A stretch of 32,884 nucleotides of DNA from positions 3,169,571 through 3,202,454 of the forward strand of contig NZ_LR698973.1 in assembly GCF_902381825.1 (NCBI RefSeq), given 5' to 3'. This document shows positions 1 through 7,324 of the stretch, one piece after another. The notes beneath the pieces were generated by a model that saw only the letters and a list, made by a program, of their open reading frames with translations, had not been told where the DNA came from and did no database searches. The position numbers and the translations under genes are program-made. The DNA is from Pseudocoprococcus catus. Its GTDB lineage: Bacteria > Bacillota > Clostridia > Lachnospirales > Lachnospiraceae. Every line of letters starts with the position of its first letter. Within the stretch, counting starts at the first letter, position 1.

Positions 1-21
1 AAATATCTTGGGACTTGCCGA

Positions 22-50
22 GTTTGAATAGCTTGAAAAATCGCGGAAAA
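22..50. repeat. 29-bp repeat, copy A (second copy 31685-31713)
   Basis: The two copies match at 26 of 29 positions. On the minus strand both can be read as FRDFS(S/N)YSN; two of the three differences are silent in that frame, which hints at shared coding ancestry. Outside the repeat the two places differ. Confidence 0.6.
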
Positions 51-195
51 GCCCATAAATAAAGGCTTTGCGGGCAGTCGAAAAGACCAAATGGAGTTTA
101 AAAAATATTTTTTTCTCTTGTTTATATTCCAGATTCACCTGCAAATTTCGTGAAATCAGTTATTCTCATAAAATAGAATTAGAGTAAATATGAAG

Positions 196-245
196 AACAG
201 TTTGTTTTGATTGAAGTGATTTTCGTCAAGGCAGACTGTTTTTTT
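196..245 (+). terminator. Possible intrinsic terminator
   Basis: AACAGTTTG (196-204) can pair with CAGACTGTT (232-240), giving nine pairs with one G-U, and a run of T follows. The loop is long (27 nt), so the call is tentative. Confidence 0.35.
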
Positions 246-446
246 GTTGCCTGCATTTAGAAAACAGATACCACAGAAAGGTTCTTTACTTTCGATGAGC
301 TTAAACTCCATGACACAGTAATCACACTGATGGAGAATTAAAAAACAAGAAAATTTGATAAATTTCGGAAAATGATGTCCGATTTTGTATCTGCCAGTAC
401 AGAGTATATGAAGAGATAAATATTCAAAACACAGGAGGTACTGATT

Positions 447-674
447 ATGCAGAACAAATTATTTTTAAAGGCAGCCGATATATGTGAACTTCTGGAAGTG
501 AAACAAACATCGGCTTATGAGATCATCGGAAATCTGAACAAGGAACTGGAAGAACAGGGATATCTGACGCTTAGAGGAAAAGTTCCGACAAAATATTTTG
601 TGAAGCGTTTCTACGGAGTGGAAGATACTTGTGAGATTTCACAGGAAGAGGGAAAGGAATGGTTTCATGCGTAA
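447..674 (+). CDS. Small excisionase-like helix-turn-helix DNA-binding protein
   Basis: The 75-residue product has an N-terminal helix-turn-helix region (about residues 8-30: AADICELLEVKQTSAYEII) followed by a basic wing-like segment (TLRGKVPTKYFVKRFYG). Proteins of this form are common next to integrases of mobile elements, where they act as excisionases or small regulators. The start is set by an AGGAGG at 433-438. The end overlaps the start of a second, broken HTH gene at 667, so the two probably formed a tandem pair. No integrase lies beside it now; the nearest one (9760) belongs to a different element with its own xis. The role as excisionase or regulator is inferred from size and fold pattern only. 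Confidence 0.6.
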   Translation: MQNKLFLKAADICELLEVKQTSAYEIIGNLNKELEEQGYLTLRGKVPTKYFVKRFYGVEDTCEISQEEGKEWFHA

Positions 675-756
675 GAGAAAAATGTATTTATCAGTGGAAG
701 ACATTGCAGAACTCTTTGGATTATCAGTTTCGTTTGCTTACCGGGTGGTGGGGTAA
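667..756 (+). pseudogene. Truncated HTH/excisionase-like gene
   Basis: An ATG inside the end of the preceding gene opens a 29-codon frame (MRKRKMYLSVEDIAELFGLS..., then AYRVVG and stop). The VEDIAELFGLSVSFAYRVV part is the recognition-helix region seen in the preceding gene and in Xis-type proteins. The frame stops where the rest of the domain should follow, and the DNA after it carries the GTGCCCACTGGGCAC palindrome instead. It looks like a remnant cut by rearrangement or frameshift. It is too short to be functional. Confidence 0.45.
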
Positions 757-818
757 GGATATTCCGGACGGGTAAGAAATTTGTGCCCACTGGGCACAAA
801 GTAGGAGGAAGAATTAAG

Positions 819-1121
819 TTGAGATTTATGATAAAACTGCCATTTCGAATTATTGCGGCTCCTGTTTGGCTGGTACTTGCAGCGGTGAATATTGTGCTGG
901 TGTTCCTGGTTGGATTATCTGCTGGATTCTGCTATCTGATAGCCGGAATCTCTGTTGTGACAGAAGTCTTGAGCATTGGGTTTGGAATCAGTACGGACTG
1001 GACAATGAAATCAACAATTATTACGACAGTAGTGTTTGTTCTACTTCCACATATCGGTATGGGGATAGTTGCAGTGATTGAAGTTGTGAAATGTGGATTA
1101 CAGGACTTTATTTTTGGATGA
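819..1121 (+). CDS. Small integral membrane protein of unknown function
   Basis: The product is about 100 residues from a TTG start at 819, chosen because an AGGAGG lies at 803-808 while the in-frame GTG at 783 has no ribosome binding site. An ATG at 828 is an alternative. After a basic start (RFMIKLPFR) come two or three hydrophobic segments (about residues 12-35, 38-55 and 65-90), so it should sit in the cytoplasmic membrane. The layout recalls small membrane proteins found in Lachnospiraceae conjugative elements, but no function can be given. The next gene starts 43 bases downstream and is probably co-transcribed. Confidence 0.55.
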   Translation: MRFMIKLPFRIIAAPVWLVLAAVNIVLVFLVGLSAGFCYLIAGISVVTEVLSIGFGISTDWTMKSTIITTVVFVLLPHIGMGIVAVIEVVKCGLQDFIFG

Positions 1122-1164
1122 TTGTGGAAAATATAGTGATGCTATATGGAGGCAGAAATAAATA

Positions 1165-1722
1165 ATGGAAGAATTATATAAAGTGATGGATGATTTGCTT
1201 GAAGTGGAATTTCAGATGAAAGCAGGGATGGATATCCTAAAGGAACTGGAAGAACTTTATTTGTCAGATCCCGAAACAGAAGAGTCTGAAGCAAGAAAAC
1301 TTGCGGTGTTAATCAAGGGATATTTGCAGTCAATGAAGTCAAATATTCGAGAAATCATTCGTTATATTGATGATACAACACTTGAGAAATCAAACGAGGA
1401 AAAGAAAGACAAACAGGAATCTGCGAGTACCATATCAAAGGAAGTGCAGGAATTTGTAAATCTGACAATTACAGAGCATATGGGGAAAGCATATTCAGAA
1501 TGGAAGTTAAATCAGGATAAAGAGGCGGTAAGTGAGATTGATAAGAAATACCAGGAATTACTGGAAACGTTATCATCAGAACAGGAAGAAGTGATTACGG
1601 AATACTGTAATGCAATTTTTAGCAGTGGAGCAGAAACAGAAGAATTTTTCTACCGACTGGGATTAAAAGATGGACTGAATCTGAAAAATACGGTAAAATT
1701 AGTATTAGAAATGATATCGTGA
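1165..1722 (+). CDS. Acidic coiled-coil protein of unknown function
   Basis: This 185-residue soluble protein is rich in Glu, Lys and Leu and strongly helical. It has no signal peptide or membrane segment. A helical N-terminal part (residues 1-68) is joined by a charged linker (about 70-90) to a second part ending EEFFYRLGLKDGLNLKNTVKLVLEMIS. That FxRLGLxxGLxL ending resembles small DUF6809-type proteins, though I hold this loosely. A GGAGG at 1148-1152 precedes the ATG. After the stop, a GTG at 1719 opens a further 35 codons with no clear ribosome binding site; I leave those uncalled. Confidence 0.55.
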   Translation: MEELYKVMDDLLEVEFQMKAGMDILKELEELYLSDPETEESEARKLAVLIKGYLQSMKSNIREIIRYIDDTTLEKSNEEKKDKQESASTISKEVQEFVNLTITEHMGKAYSEWKLNQDKEAVSEIDKKYQELLETLSSEQEEVITEYCNAIFSSGAETEEFFYRLGLKDGLNLKNTVKLVLEMIS

Positions 1723-1846
1723 AATCGGGAGTTGCAAAAGAGAATAATGAGAATTACTTAACTGATGAGGAACAGCACAAAATCATAATTAAGGATTATG
1801 ATATGTTGTTTGAATACAGAGAATAGCAAAAAACGGAGGAAAAATC

Positions 1847-2473
1847 ATGAAAAAACGCACTCTTACTGTACTAGTTGTTGTGTTAGTATGCACATTCTTG
1901 ACGGCGTGTAGTAAAGAAATAGACACTGTGACGGAATCTGTAAACGAAAAGGAAAGTAGTGTAATAAAGAACCCTACAGTTTTAGAAGATACAATAGAAA
2001 TTGTTTTTCCAGAACAGTTTGAAGGATTGTCTGGGTATGATGAAGAAGCACTAGTCGACTATCTTAAAGAAAACAGTGACGGAAATTATCAGAAAATCGA
2101 ATGTATTGACGGACAAGTTAATATGGTTGCTACTCAGGAAGAAATTGAGTATTGGAAAGGATATGTTGAAAAACATATAGATGATCAAAAGGCAGTATTA
2201 ACAGGTATCAATCAGAAGTATGATATGTGTTGTAATGATTCATATAACACTATTAATATGTACTATGATCAAGAGCTTTCATTTAAAAAAGCTTTTTCAT
2301 GCGTTGGAAAAACAGCTATATATTGTGCCATGTATCAGATATTAGATGGCAATCCTGATTATTCAATTTATCTAAATATTTATAATGTTGATACAGGGAA
2401 ATTAGTAGTTGGCGGAAATCTAATGAATGAAGAAGTTTCATATACAGATGAGGACTGGGAAAAAACTTTCTAG
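1847..2473 (+). CDS. Predicted lipoprotein of unknown function
   Basis: The 208-residue product begins with a classic lipoprotein signal: MKKR, a hydrophobic run (LTVLVVVLVCTFL), and the lipobox LTAC with Cys21 as the site of lipid attachment. The mature part would be anchored on the outer face of the membrane. It is acidic, with a short disordered stretch after the Cys and then a folded domain with many aromatic residues. I recognise no enzymatic motif. The start is backed by an ACGGAGG a few bases upstream. The group II intron and the DUF3592-like gene follow, so an operon may have been interrupted by the intron. Confidence 0.6.
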   Translation: MKKRTLTVLVVVLVCTFLTACSKEIDTVTESVNEKESSVIKNPTVLEDTIEIVFPEQFEGLSGYDEEALVDYLKENSDGNYQKIECIDGQVNMVATQEEIEYWKGYVEKHIDDQKAVLTGINQKYDMCCNDSYNTINMYYDQELSFKKAFSCVGKTAIYCAMYQILDGNPDYSIYLNIYNVDTGKLVVGGNLMNEEVSYTDEDWEKTF

Positions 2474-3074
2474 AGAAAAGAAAAATTTTATGCTTTGTAA
2501 TAAGATGGATTTCTATTAGAATGACAATCTGGTATGATATATTACTCTGACAGGCTATAACTTCCAGTTTACAGAATCAAGAAAATCGGAATTGTGCGCC
2601 CAGATAAGGGCGAGTAGTCTAGCAGGTGGAATGCCTGTCTGGTAAGGTCTAACCAACCGCCAGTAGCGAGTCTTGGGTGACTGTCAGTAACGGTAGTTGC
2701 TAAGCGTAGACAGCGAGAAAATAGAGAGTGTGATTGAGCCTCGAAATTTTGACATTTAGAAGGCTGACGTTCTAATTTCGACGGAAAGCAATACAAATCA
2801 ATTCGCATTGGTGAGAAATGGTTTGCTTCTGCGGGGTCAAAGAGCACTTTATGTTTTACATTGTGATTATTCAGTCAACTGGGGAGAGCCTATTGTTTCT
2901 TGCCATTGCAAGTATGGCAAACAACTGCAAAACAGGAGAATGTCAAAAGAACAGTAGGCAGTCGGATAGCTTCATAGTACTGAAGAAGTTGGGTAATGCC
3001 AACGGAGGAAAGGGAGCTACATAATAATGGTCTTTCTGAGGACACATCAACCGTACTCAGGGACGGAGGTATTG

Positions 3075-4373
3075 ATGGAAACGAAATTAGAAAGAATAGC
3101 AGAAATATCGGCAAATTCGCCGAGACCAGAGTTCACATCGTTGTATCATCTAATCAATAAAGAAATGCTTTTGCAATGTCACAAAGAATTAGACGGAAAC
3201 AAAGCAGTCGGTGTTGATGAGATTACTAAGAAAGAGTATGAGAGAAATCTGGAGCAAAACATAGATGACTTGGTAGAAAGACTGAAAAGAAAATCATACA
3301 AACCACAGCCATCAATTAGGGTATATATCCCTAAAAGCAATGGAAAACTTCGACCATTAGGAATTGCGTGCTATGAGGACAAAATAGTCCAATTAGCATT
3401 AAAGAAGATATTGGAAGCTATCTATGAACCGAGATTTCTGAACTGCATGTACGGATTCAGACCAAACCGAGGATGTCATAACGCAATAAAAGAACTGTAT
3501 AAGAGATTAAACAACACGAAAATCTGCTATATTGTGGATGCTGACATCAAAGGATTCTTCGACCATATGAAGCATGAATGGATTATCAAGTTTCTCAAAC
3601 TTTATATTAAAGACCCCAATATAATTGGTCTTGTCAAGAAGTATCTTAAAGTGGGAGTGATGGATAATGGTGAACTTATGGTGAATGAAGAAGGTTCAGC
3701 TCAAGGCAATATCATAAGTCCAATCCTAGCAAACATATATATGCACAATGTATTGACACTATGGTATAAGTTTATTATTACCAAAGAATGCAAGGGAGAT
3801 AACTTTCTAATTGCATATGCAGATGATTTTGTTGCAGGATTTCAATGCAAATGGGAAGCAGAGAATTACTACAAGCTTCTTAAAGAACGAATGGAAAAGT
3901 TCGGTTTACAATTAGAAGATAGTAAAAGTCGTCTCTTACAAAGCGGTGCTTATATTGCAAGGGCAAAGCAAAAGAGCGGTGAGTGTATCAGATTACAAAC
4001 ATTTGATTTTCTGGGATTCACATTCTATTGTGGGCGTTCACGCAAAGGCATGCCATATATAATGCCAAAGACAAGCTCTAAGAAATTCAGACAGAAAATT
4101 CGAGGTATCAAGGTATGGTTATATGCGAATAGAGACCAACCGCTAAAGAAACTAATGGGTATGCTAAATCTGAAACTAATAGGTCATTATAGGTACTATG
4201 GCATAAGTTTTAATGGCAGAATGATTTCAAACTACAAACAACAAGTGAGAGAACTTCTGTTTAAGGTGCTGAATAGACGAAGTGACAGAAAGAGTTATAC
4301 AAGAGAAGGATTCATTGAAATGCTGAAATATTATCCATTGGCAATGCCAAAGATTTATGTCAGCTTGTTTTGA
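3075..4373 (+). CDS. ltrA: Group II intron reverse transcriptase/maturase
   Basis: The ATG at 3075 follows GGAGG at 3065-3069 and gives about 432 residues; an earlier in-frame ATG at 3027 lacks such a site. The reverse transcriptase domain shows PKSNGKLRPLGI, then YGFRPNRGCHNAI, VDADIKGFFD with its catalytic Asp, and the YADD catalytic box (IAYADDFVAGF). A maturase domain X follows, with GFTFYCGRSRKG and the C-terminal LKYYPLAMPKIYVSLF. The protein ends there, without the HNH endonuclease domain of LtrA-type proteins. The motif usually read as PQGGxxSP is AQGNIISP here, an uncommon form. The protein helps its host RNA splice and copies it into new DNA sites; without an endonuclease it would probably prime from replication forks. 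Confidence 0.88.
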   Translation: METKLERIAEISANSPRPEFTSLYHLINKEMLLQCHKELDGNKAVGVDEITKKEYERNLEQNIDDLVERLKRKSYKPQPSIRVYIPKSNGKLRPLGIACYEDKIVQLALKKILEAIYEPRFLNCMYGFRPNRGCHNAIKELYKRLNNTKICYIVDADIKGFFDHMKHEWIIKFLKLYIKDPNIIGLVKKYLKVGVMDNGELMVNEEGSAQGNIISPILANIYMHNVLTLWYKFIITKECKGDNFLIAYADDFVAGFQCKWEAENYYKLLKERMEKFGLQLEDSKSRLLQSGAYIARAKQKSGECIRLQTFDFLGFTFYCGRSRKGMPYIMPKTSSKKFRQKIRGIKVWLYANRDQPLKKLMGMLNLKLIGHYRYYGISFNGRMISNYKQQVRELLFKVLNRRSDRKSYTREGFIEMLKYYPLAMPKIYVSLF

Positions 4374-4394
4374 GAATGTAAATATTATTATGAA

Positions 4395-4427
4395 GAGCCG
4401 TATGCGGGAAAGCCGCACGTACGGTTC
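4395..4427 (+). ncRNA. Group II intron domain V (catalytic hairpin)
   Basis: GAGCCGTATGCGG, the GAAA loop and CCGCACGTACGGTTC form the conserved domain V hairpin that builds the splicing active site. It lies 21 bases after the maturase stop. Confidence 0.9.
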
Positions 4428-4481
4428 TGTGAGGGGCTTACATTGTGAGGTGTAAGTCTACTCGACTGAGGTGATGAAACT

Positions 4482-5009
4482 ATGGCTGAAATACAAATTG
4501 CATGGTTAGAATTGATGACAGTTGGAGGTCTTGGTGTAATATTAGTTCTACTAGGAGTTACTTTCAATATCATTGTAAAAAGACAGAATAAATTGTGTAC
4601 AAAAAAGACAGACGGTATTGTTAAACAATATGGGTTTCCTGGAAATGGAAGAGTGTACCCAATCGTTGAGTACTTTGTGAATGGAACTTGTTATAAAGCA
4701 AAGAAAAAATTTCGAGGAATTATAACAACGCAACTATCAGGAGTACCTGTACCGATGAAATCAGAAGTCTATGAAGATGAAAAAGGATGGCTACATGTAA
4801 AAACTGGAGCTATTGCAAATTTGCGTCAATTTGCGGAGCAGTTGTGGCCTATCAACAGTAAGATGACAGTTTATTATAATCCAAACAATCCTAAAAAGTG
4901 TTATGTTGATAGACCAATTTCAAAAAGTATTACTTCCATGATGTTTATCATAATGGGGACAGTAACAATACTCTCGAGTGTACTGGTATTCTTTTTGATG
5001 CAGTTATAA
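4482..5009 (+). CDS. DUF3592-like membrane protein
   Basis: The 175-residue protein has an N-terminal membrane segment (about residues 10-32), an extracytoplasmic or cytoplasmic beta-rich domain, and a C-terminal membrane segment (about 152-173). The central part matches the DUF3592 pattern: a TDGIVKQY strand, YPIVEYFVNGTCYKAK, then the signature MTVYYNPNNPKKCYVDR near the end. The function of the family is unknown. The gene's leader is split by the group II intron, so its ribosome binding site (GAGGTGATG) is on the 3' exon only 8 bases from the ATG; translation may not need splicing, but a full-length message does. Confidence 0.65.
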   Translation: MAEIQIAWLELMTVGGLGVILVLLGVTFNIIVKRQNKLCTKKTDGIVKQYGFPGNGRVYPIVEYFVNGTCYKAKKKFRGIITTQLSGVPVPMKSEVYEDEKGWLHVKTGAIANLRQFAEQLWPINSKMTVYYNPNNPKKCYVDRPISKSITSMMFIIMGTVTILSSVLVFFLMQL

Positions 5010-5037
5010 ATTGCAAAAGATAATTGCTAATCAGACA

Positions 5038-5056
5038 ACTTCAAGTTTGTAGAATT
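5038..5056. repeat. ACTTCAAGTTTGTAGAATT motif (att-like copy)
   Basis: This copy shares 17 bases (TTCAAGTTTGTAGAATT) with the right end of the mobilisable element at 19637-19653 and 10 bases (TTCAAGTTTG) with the left end at 9623-9632. It lies just downstream of the DUF3592-like gene and may be an old attachment site or a dispersed intergenic repeat. Confidence 0.45.
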
Positions 5057-5209
5057 GTAAAGGAATAATATTATTTTAAATGAGCTGTTCGGATTAAATG
5101 CGTTGCCCTCTAACGGGTCAAGGATGAACCATGATACAATCAAACTTGAGTATGGTATTAAACATCAAAATATTCGTAATTTCCTTTTAGTTAAGAAACA
5201 AATATAGTA

Positions 5210-5232
5210 AGAGCAAAATATCGCTCTTTTTT
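5210..5232 (+). terminator. Intrinsic terminator
   Basis: AGAGC (5210-5214) pairs with GCTCT (5223-5227), followed by six T. It separates the DUF3592-like gene from the next gene. The 200 bases before it hold no recognisable gene. Confidence 0.6.
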
Positions 5233-5272
5233 CATTCAAAAATAAGTTATACTAGAAACAGAGGTGATATCC

Positions 5273-6388
5273 ATGATCAACGATAAAGAGAAAAAAATGA
5301 TTCAAAGATATTGTATATATCCAAAGATTGCAGTGGTTGCACTCATCTTTTCATTTGTACAATGTGCATTAATAGTACCATTAGAGATGATAGATGATTT
5401 AGTATTCCAAAACAAAGGTTTTCAGCCTACAGGGATGTTTACTGCATTAGGATTTGTCATTATATATGTTGTTATATTCTGCTTCTGTGCACTTGCCCCT
5501 AAGTTTGGAATGAACGGTAAGAAATGGAAATCTCTTATAGGTAGGTTAAATGTGAAACAGTCAGAAACAGATTATTCTAAAGAGGTATCTGCTGCTTTGG
5601 CGTCACAAGCTGTTGGTCGATTCCTTAAAGAAAGTGATAATGATACTGCAAAGAATATAGGAAGTGCTATGCAGGTGGCTGGTGCAGTAAGTACAGTCTC
5701 TACATCTATAGATATGTTATCTGAAGCAGGAAGTAATGCCGAGAACATGGCACATGCTTATAGAATCCCTATTCCTGATATAAAAAAACAACTCATTGCC
5801 TTTGCAGTTATCCCAATACTTATTGTAGTCGGTACTTATATACCTCAATATATAAAAGGAAAGCAGGCAATGGATCAAAGAATTGCAGCTTCTGCAAAAC
5901 AAGTAGAAATAGTAAAAAAGGCATTAGAACCTGTATGTGTAAGAGTACATGCAGACAATCCAAATGAATCACGTAGTAGATCAAGTTATACTGTTATGGG
6001 ATATTTAAGAGATTCAGGTGCTACTGATTGTTATGTTCATGTTCAAGTCAATAATAGTGGTACTATCACCAATATCTCATATGTAGAAGGTGTGGATATT
6101 AATAAGAGTTTAGAAGAGAATTTAATGCAGGCAGAAAAAGATTTTGCGACATTACAAAAGTCTTTTGAGAATTTAAATGTATCCGTATCTAATCCTGAGA
6201 TATTATCTTATCAGGCTATTCCACAACAATTTAAAGATGAATTTCTAAATGGGACATTTTATAAGAGTTTCCGTTTCTATGATCAGGATGCGCCTATCAG
6301 TTTGTCTTGTTCATTTGATACAGAGACAGAAGATCAGTTTGATGAATATACAAGACCTAAAATTCATTTCTTCTTAGGATCAAAATAG
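5273..6388 (+). CDS. Membrane protein of unknown function with large C-terminal domain
   Basis: The ATG at 5273 sits 7 bases after GAGGTG, so I prefer it to the upstream in-frame GTG at 5264. The product is about 371 residues. It has two membrane segments near the N-terminus (about residues 17-40 and 55-75), then a cytoplasmic helical region rich in Ala, Ser and Gly (VSAALASQAVGRFLKES, IGSAMQVAGAVSTVSTS). A third membrane segment (about 170-190) leads into a C-terminal domain of about 180 residues with alternating strands, probably outside the cell. I do not recognise the family. A terminator precedes it and a DUF6219-like gene follows 108 bases later. Confidence 0.55.
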   Translation: MINDKEKKMIQRYCIYPKIAVVALIFSFVQCALIVPLEMIDDLVFQNKGFQPTGMFTALGFVIIYVVIFCFCALAPKFGMNGKKWKSLIGRLNVKQSETDYSKEVSAALASQAVGRFLKESDNDTAKNIGSAMQVAGAVSTVSTSIDMLSEAGSNAENMAHAYRIPIPDIKKQLIAFAVIPILIVVGTYIPQYIKGKQAMDQRIAASAKQVEIVKKALEPVCVRVHADNPNESRSRSSYTVMGYLRDSGATDCYVHVQVNNSGTITNISYVEGVDINKSLEENLMQAEKDFATLQKSFENLNVSVSNPEILSYQAIPQQFKDEFLNGTFYKSFRFYDQDAPISLSCSFDTETEDQFDEYTRPKIHFFLGSK

Positions 6389-6496
6389 ACACCTTATGAA
6401 TAATAAATTTGATGAACAAAATGATACAGTCAACTTCCTGTTTGCATATTTCATTAAAAGGCACATATTAAAATTAACACAAAAGGAGATGTTAGA

Positions 6497-6706
6497 ATGA
6501 AAGCTCATGAATATTGGTCTGTCGGAGCATTGATAACGATGCTAGGAACTTTTTATAGCGGATATAAAGGTTCAAAATCAAGCCATAAATATTTTGCGGC
6601 AAGTTCTTTGCTTTGTATGATTATGGCTATTTATACAGGTCATAAGATGATATCTAAAAACAAGAAAACAAAGAAAGAACCAATATCATTAGGAAATGAA
6701 GAATAA
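6497..6706 (+). CDS. Small DUF6219-like membrane protein
   Basis: A 69-residue protein with two hydrophobic segments (about residues 7-24 and 33-50) joined by a short basic loop (YKGSKSSHKYF), ending in a Lys-rich cytoplasmic tail. AAAGGAG at 6481-6487 supports the start. The pattern resembles small DUF6219 proteins of Clostridia; function unknown. A terminator hairpin follows at 6755-6785. Confidence 0.55.
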   Translation: MKAHEYWSVGALITMLGTFYSGYKGSKSSHKYFAASSLLCMIMAIYTGHKMISKNKKTKKEPISLGNEE

Positions 6707-6718
6707 TACAATCAACCT

Positions 6719-6737
6719 TGTGCCCAGTGGGCACGAA
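6719..6737. repeat. GTGCCCAGTGGGCAC palindrome (partner at 782-798)
   Basis: TTGTGCCCAGTGGGCACGAAGT here and TTGTGCCCACTGGGCACAAAGT at 781-802 differ at two positions. The 7-bp arms GTGCCCA/TGGGCAC are perfect in both. Each copy lies next to fragment-like sequence. Confidence 0.6.
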
Positions 6738-6754
6738 GTTGGCATAGTCACTAT

Positions 6755-6785
6755 GGTGTCAGGAGAAATCCTGGCATCCTTTTTT
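6755..6785 (+). terminator. Intrinsic terminator with GAAA loop
   Basis: TGTCAGGA pairs with TCCTGGCA around a GAAA loop, followed by CC and a T run. The 14-base core CAGGAGAAATCCTG recurs exactly at 7191-7204. Confidence 0.65.
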
Positions 6786-6987
6786 ATATCTTTTTACACT
6801 TCAAAAAATAATTTCAAAAAATTTCTAAAATCATGTCCGATTTTGTCGCTCCCAATACAGAGTATATGGAAGGCAAATTGAAAATCCTCTGATTTCCAAA
6901 AATCATAAACGTAAAAGAGGTTCAGACAGTTCTTCCGATTGCACCTTGACAATTGAAGGAGCTGATACATCTTGAGAAACATGCTTA

Positions 6988-7237
6988 CCGGAGTTAATCC
7001 GGCTCGTGCAGGCGAAGACTCCTACGGGAAGAGCGAAGCAATAATGATACCACCGAAAGGTACAGGACCTCTGCTGAAACAGAGACTGTGACTGTATTTT
7101 TACAGCCGGGTTATCTGAAATGATAACGATCAGATGTATATGTACAGACAAAGCCAAAATACGAATACTTAGATTTTCTTATTTATATTACAGGAGAAAT
7201 CCTGTAGCAAGTGGGGAATGGTTCGACTCCATTCCTC
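6988..7237 (+). other. Cluster of seven hairpins upstream of ssb
   Basis: CCGGA/TCCGG (6988-7002), TACC/GGTA (7048-7062), CTCTG/CAGAG (7069-7084), CTGTA/TACAG (7092-7105), GTTATC/GATAAC (7110-7127), TACAGGA/TCCTGTA with GAAA loop (7189-7206) and GGGGAATGG/CCATTCCTC (7213-7237). The last is followed by a T run, so it may be a terminator; its loop TTCGACT resembles a tRNA T-loop. Stretches like this upstream of ssb in plasmid leading regions can act as single-strand promoters; that role is only inferred here. Confidence 0.5.
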
Positions 7238-7324
7238 ATTTTTTCGTGCAGAAAATGCACAGATTATTATTCTGTTTGAAATACCAGGGAAGGGTGCTGC
7301 AGGAAGAAAGGGAGGACAAAAAGA

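Larger units (their letters stand above)
1..446. other. Gene-poor left edge with fragment-like sequence
   Basis: No intact gene is visible before the ATG at 447. Read on the minus strand, the first 100 bases or so are open and end in a peptide reading GLFRDFSSYSNS; a near-copy of this stretch lies at 31685-31713. Bases 196-245 form a terminator-like hairpin. Bases 340-419 read on the + strand as the end of a gene (KFDKFRKMMSDFV...EYMKR, stop) and match a second copy at 6809-6869. I read the stretch as decayed accessory DNA. Confidence 0.5.
2594..4466 (+). mobile_element. Group II intron with intron-encoded maturase
   Basis: The 5' end is GTGCGCCCAGATAAGGG, the usual group II intron start (GUGYG). 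The 3' part holds a clear domain V: GAGCCGTATGCGGGAAAG followed by CCGCACGTACGGTTC (4395-4427). A domain VI-like hairpin (CTTACA...TGTAAG) and the end CTACTCGAC at about 4466 follow. Bases 2594-3074 form the structured 5' domains and hold no gene. The maturase is at 3075-4373, in the domain IV position. The intron lies in a non-coding leader: 5' exon ...AAAATCGGAATT, 3' exon TGAGGTGATGAAACTATG, so splicing restores a leader with a ribosome binding site for the gene at 4482. The 3' end is placed to within a few bases. Confidence 0.88.
6707..7324. other. Long non-coding stretch with palindrome and chain of hairpins
   Basis: In order the 618 bases hold: a GTGCCCAGTGGGCAC palindrome (6720-6734), a GAAA-loop terminator hairpin (6755-6785), and a gene-end remnant reading KIMSDFVAPNTEYMEGKLKIL then stop (6829-6890), which matches 340-419. 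Seven short hairpins follow between 6988 and 7237, then the ribosome binding site of the broken ssb gene. Open frames here are short and lack ribosome binding sites. Confidence 0.55.

Noticed and set aside
1719..1826. 35-codon frame after the coiled-coil gene
   Set aside because: The GTG start overlaps the previous stop but has no clear ribosome binding site, and the peptide has no recognised motif.
5057..5207. Open stretch reading NELFGLNALPSNGSRMNHDTI
   Set aside because: It has no start codon with a ribosome binding site and no recognisable family; possibly chance or a very old fragment.
7207..7244. tRNA-like 3' half (T-arm with TTCGACT loop)
   Set aside because: No matching acceptor strand, D-arm or anticodon arm lies upstream, and a T run follows, so a terminator or ssDNA hairpin is more likely.
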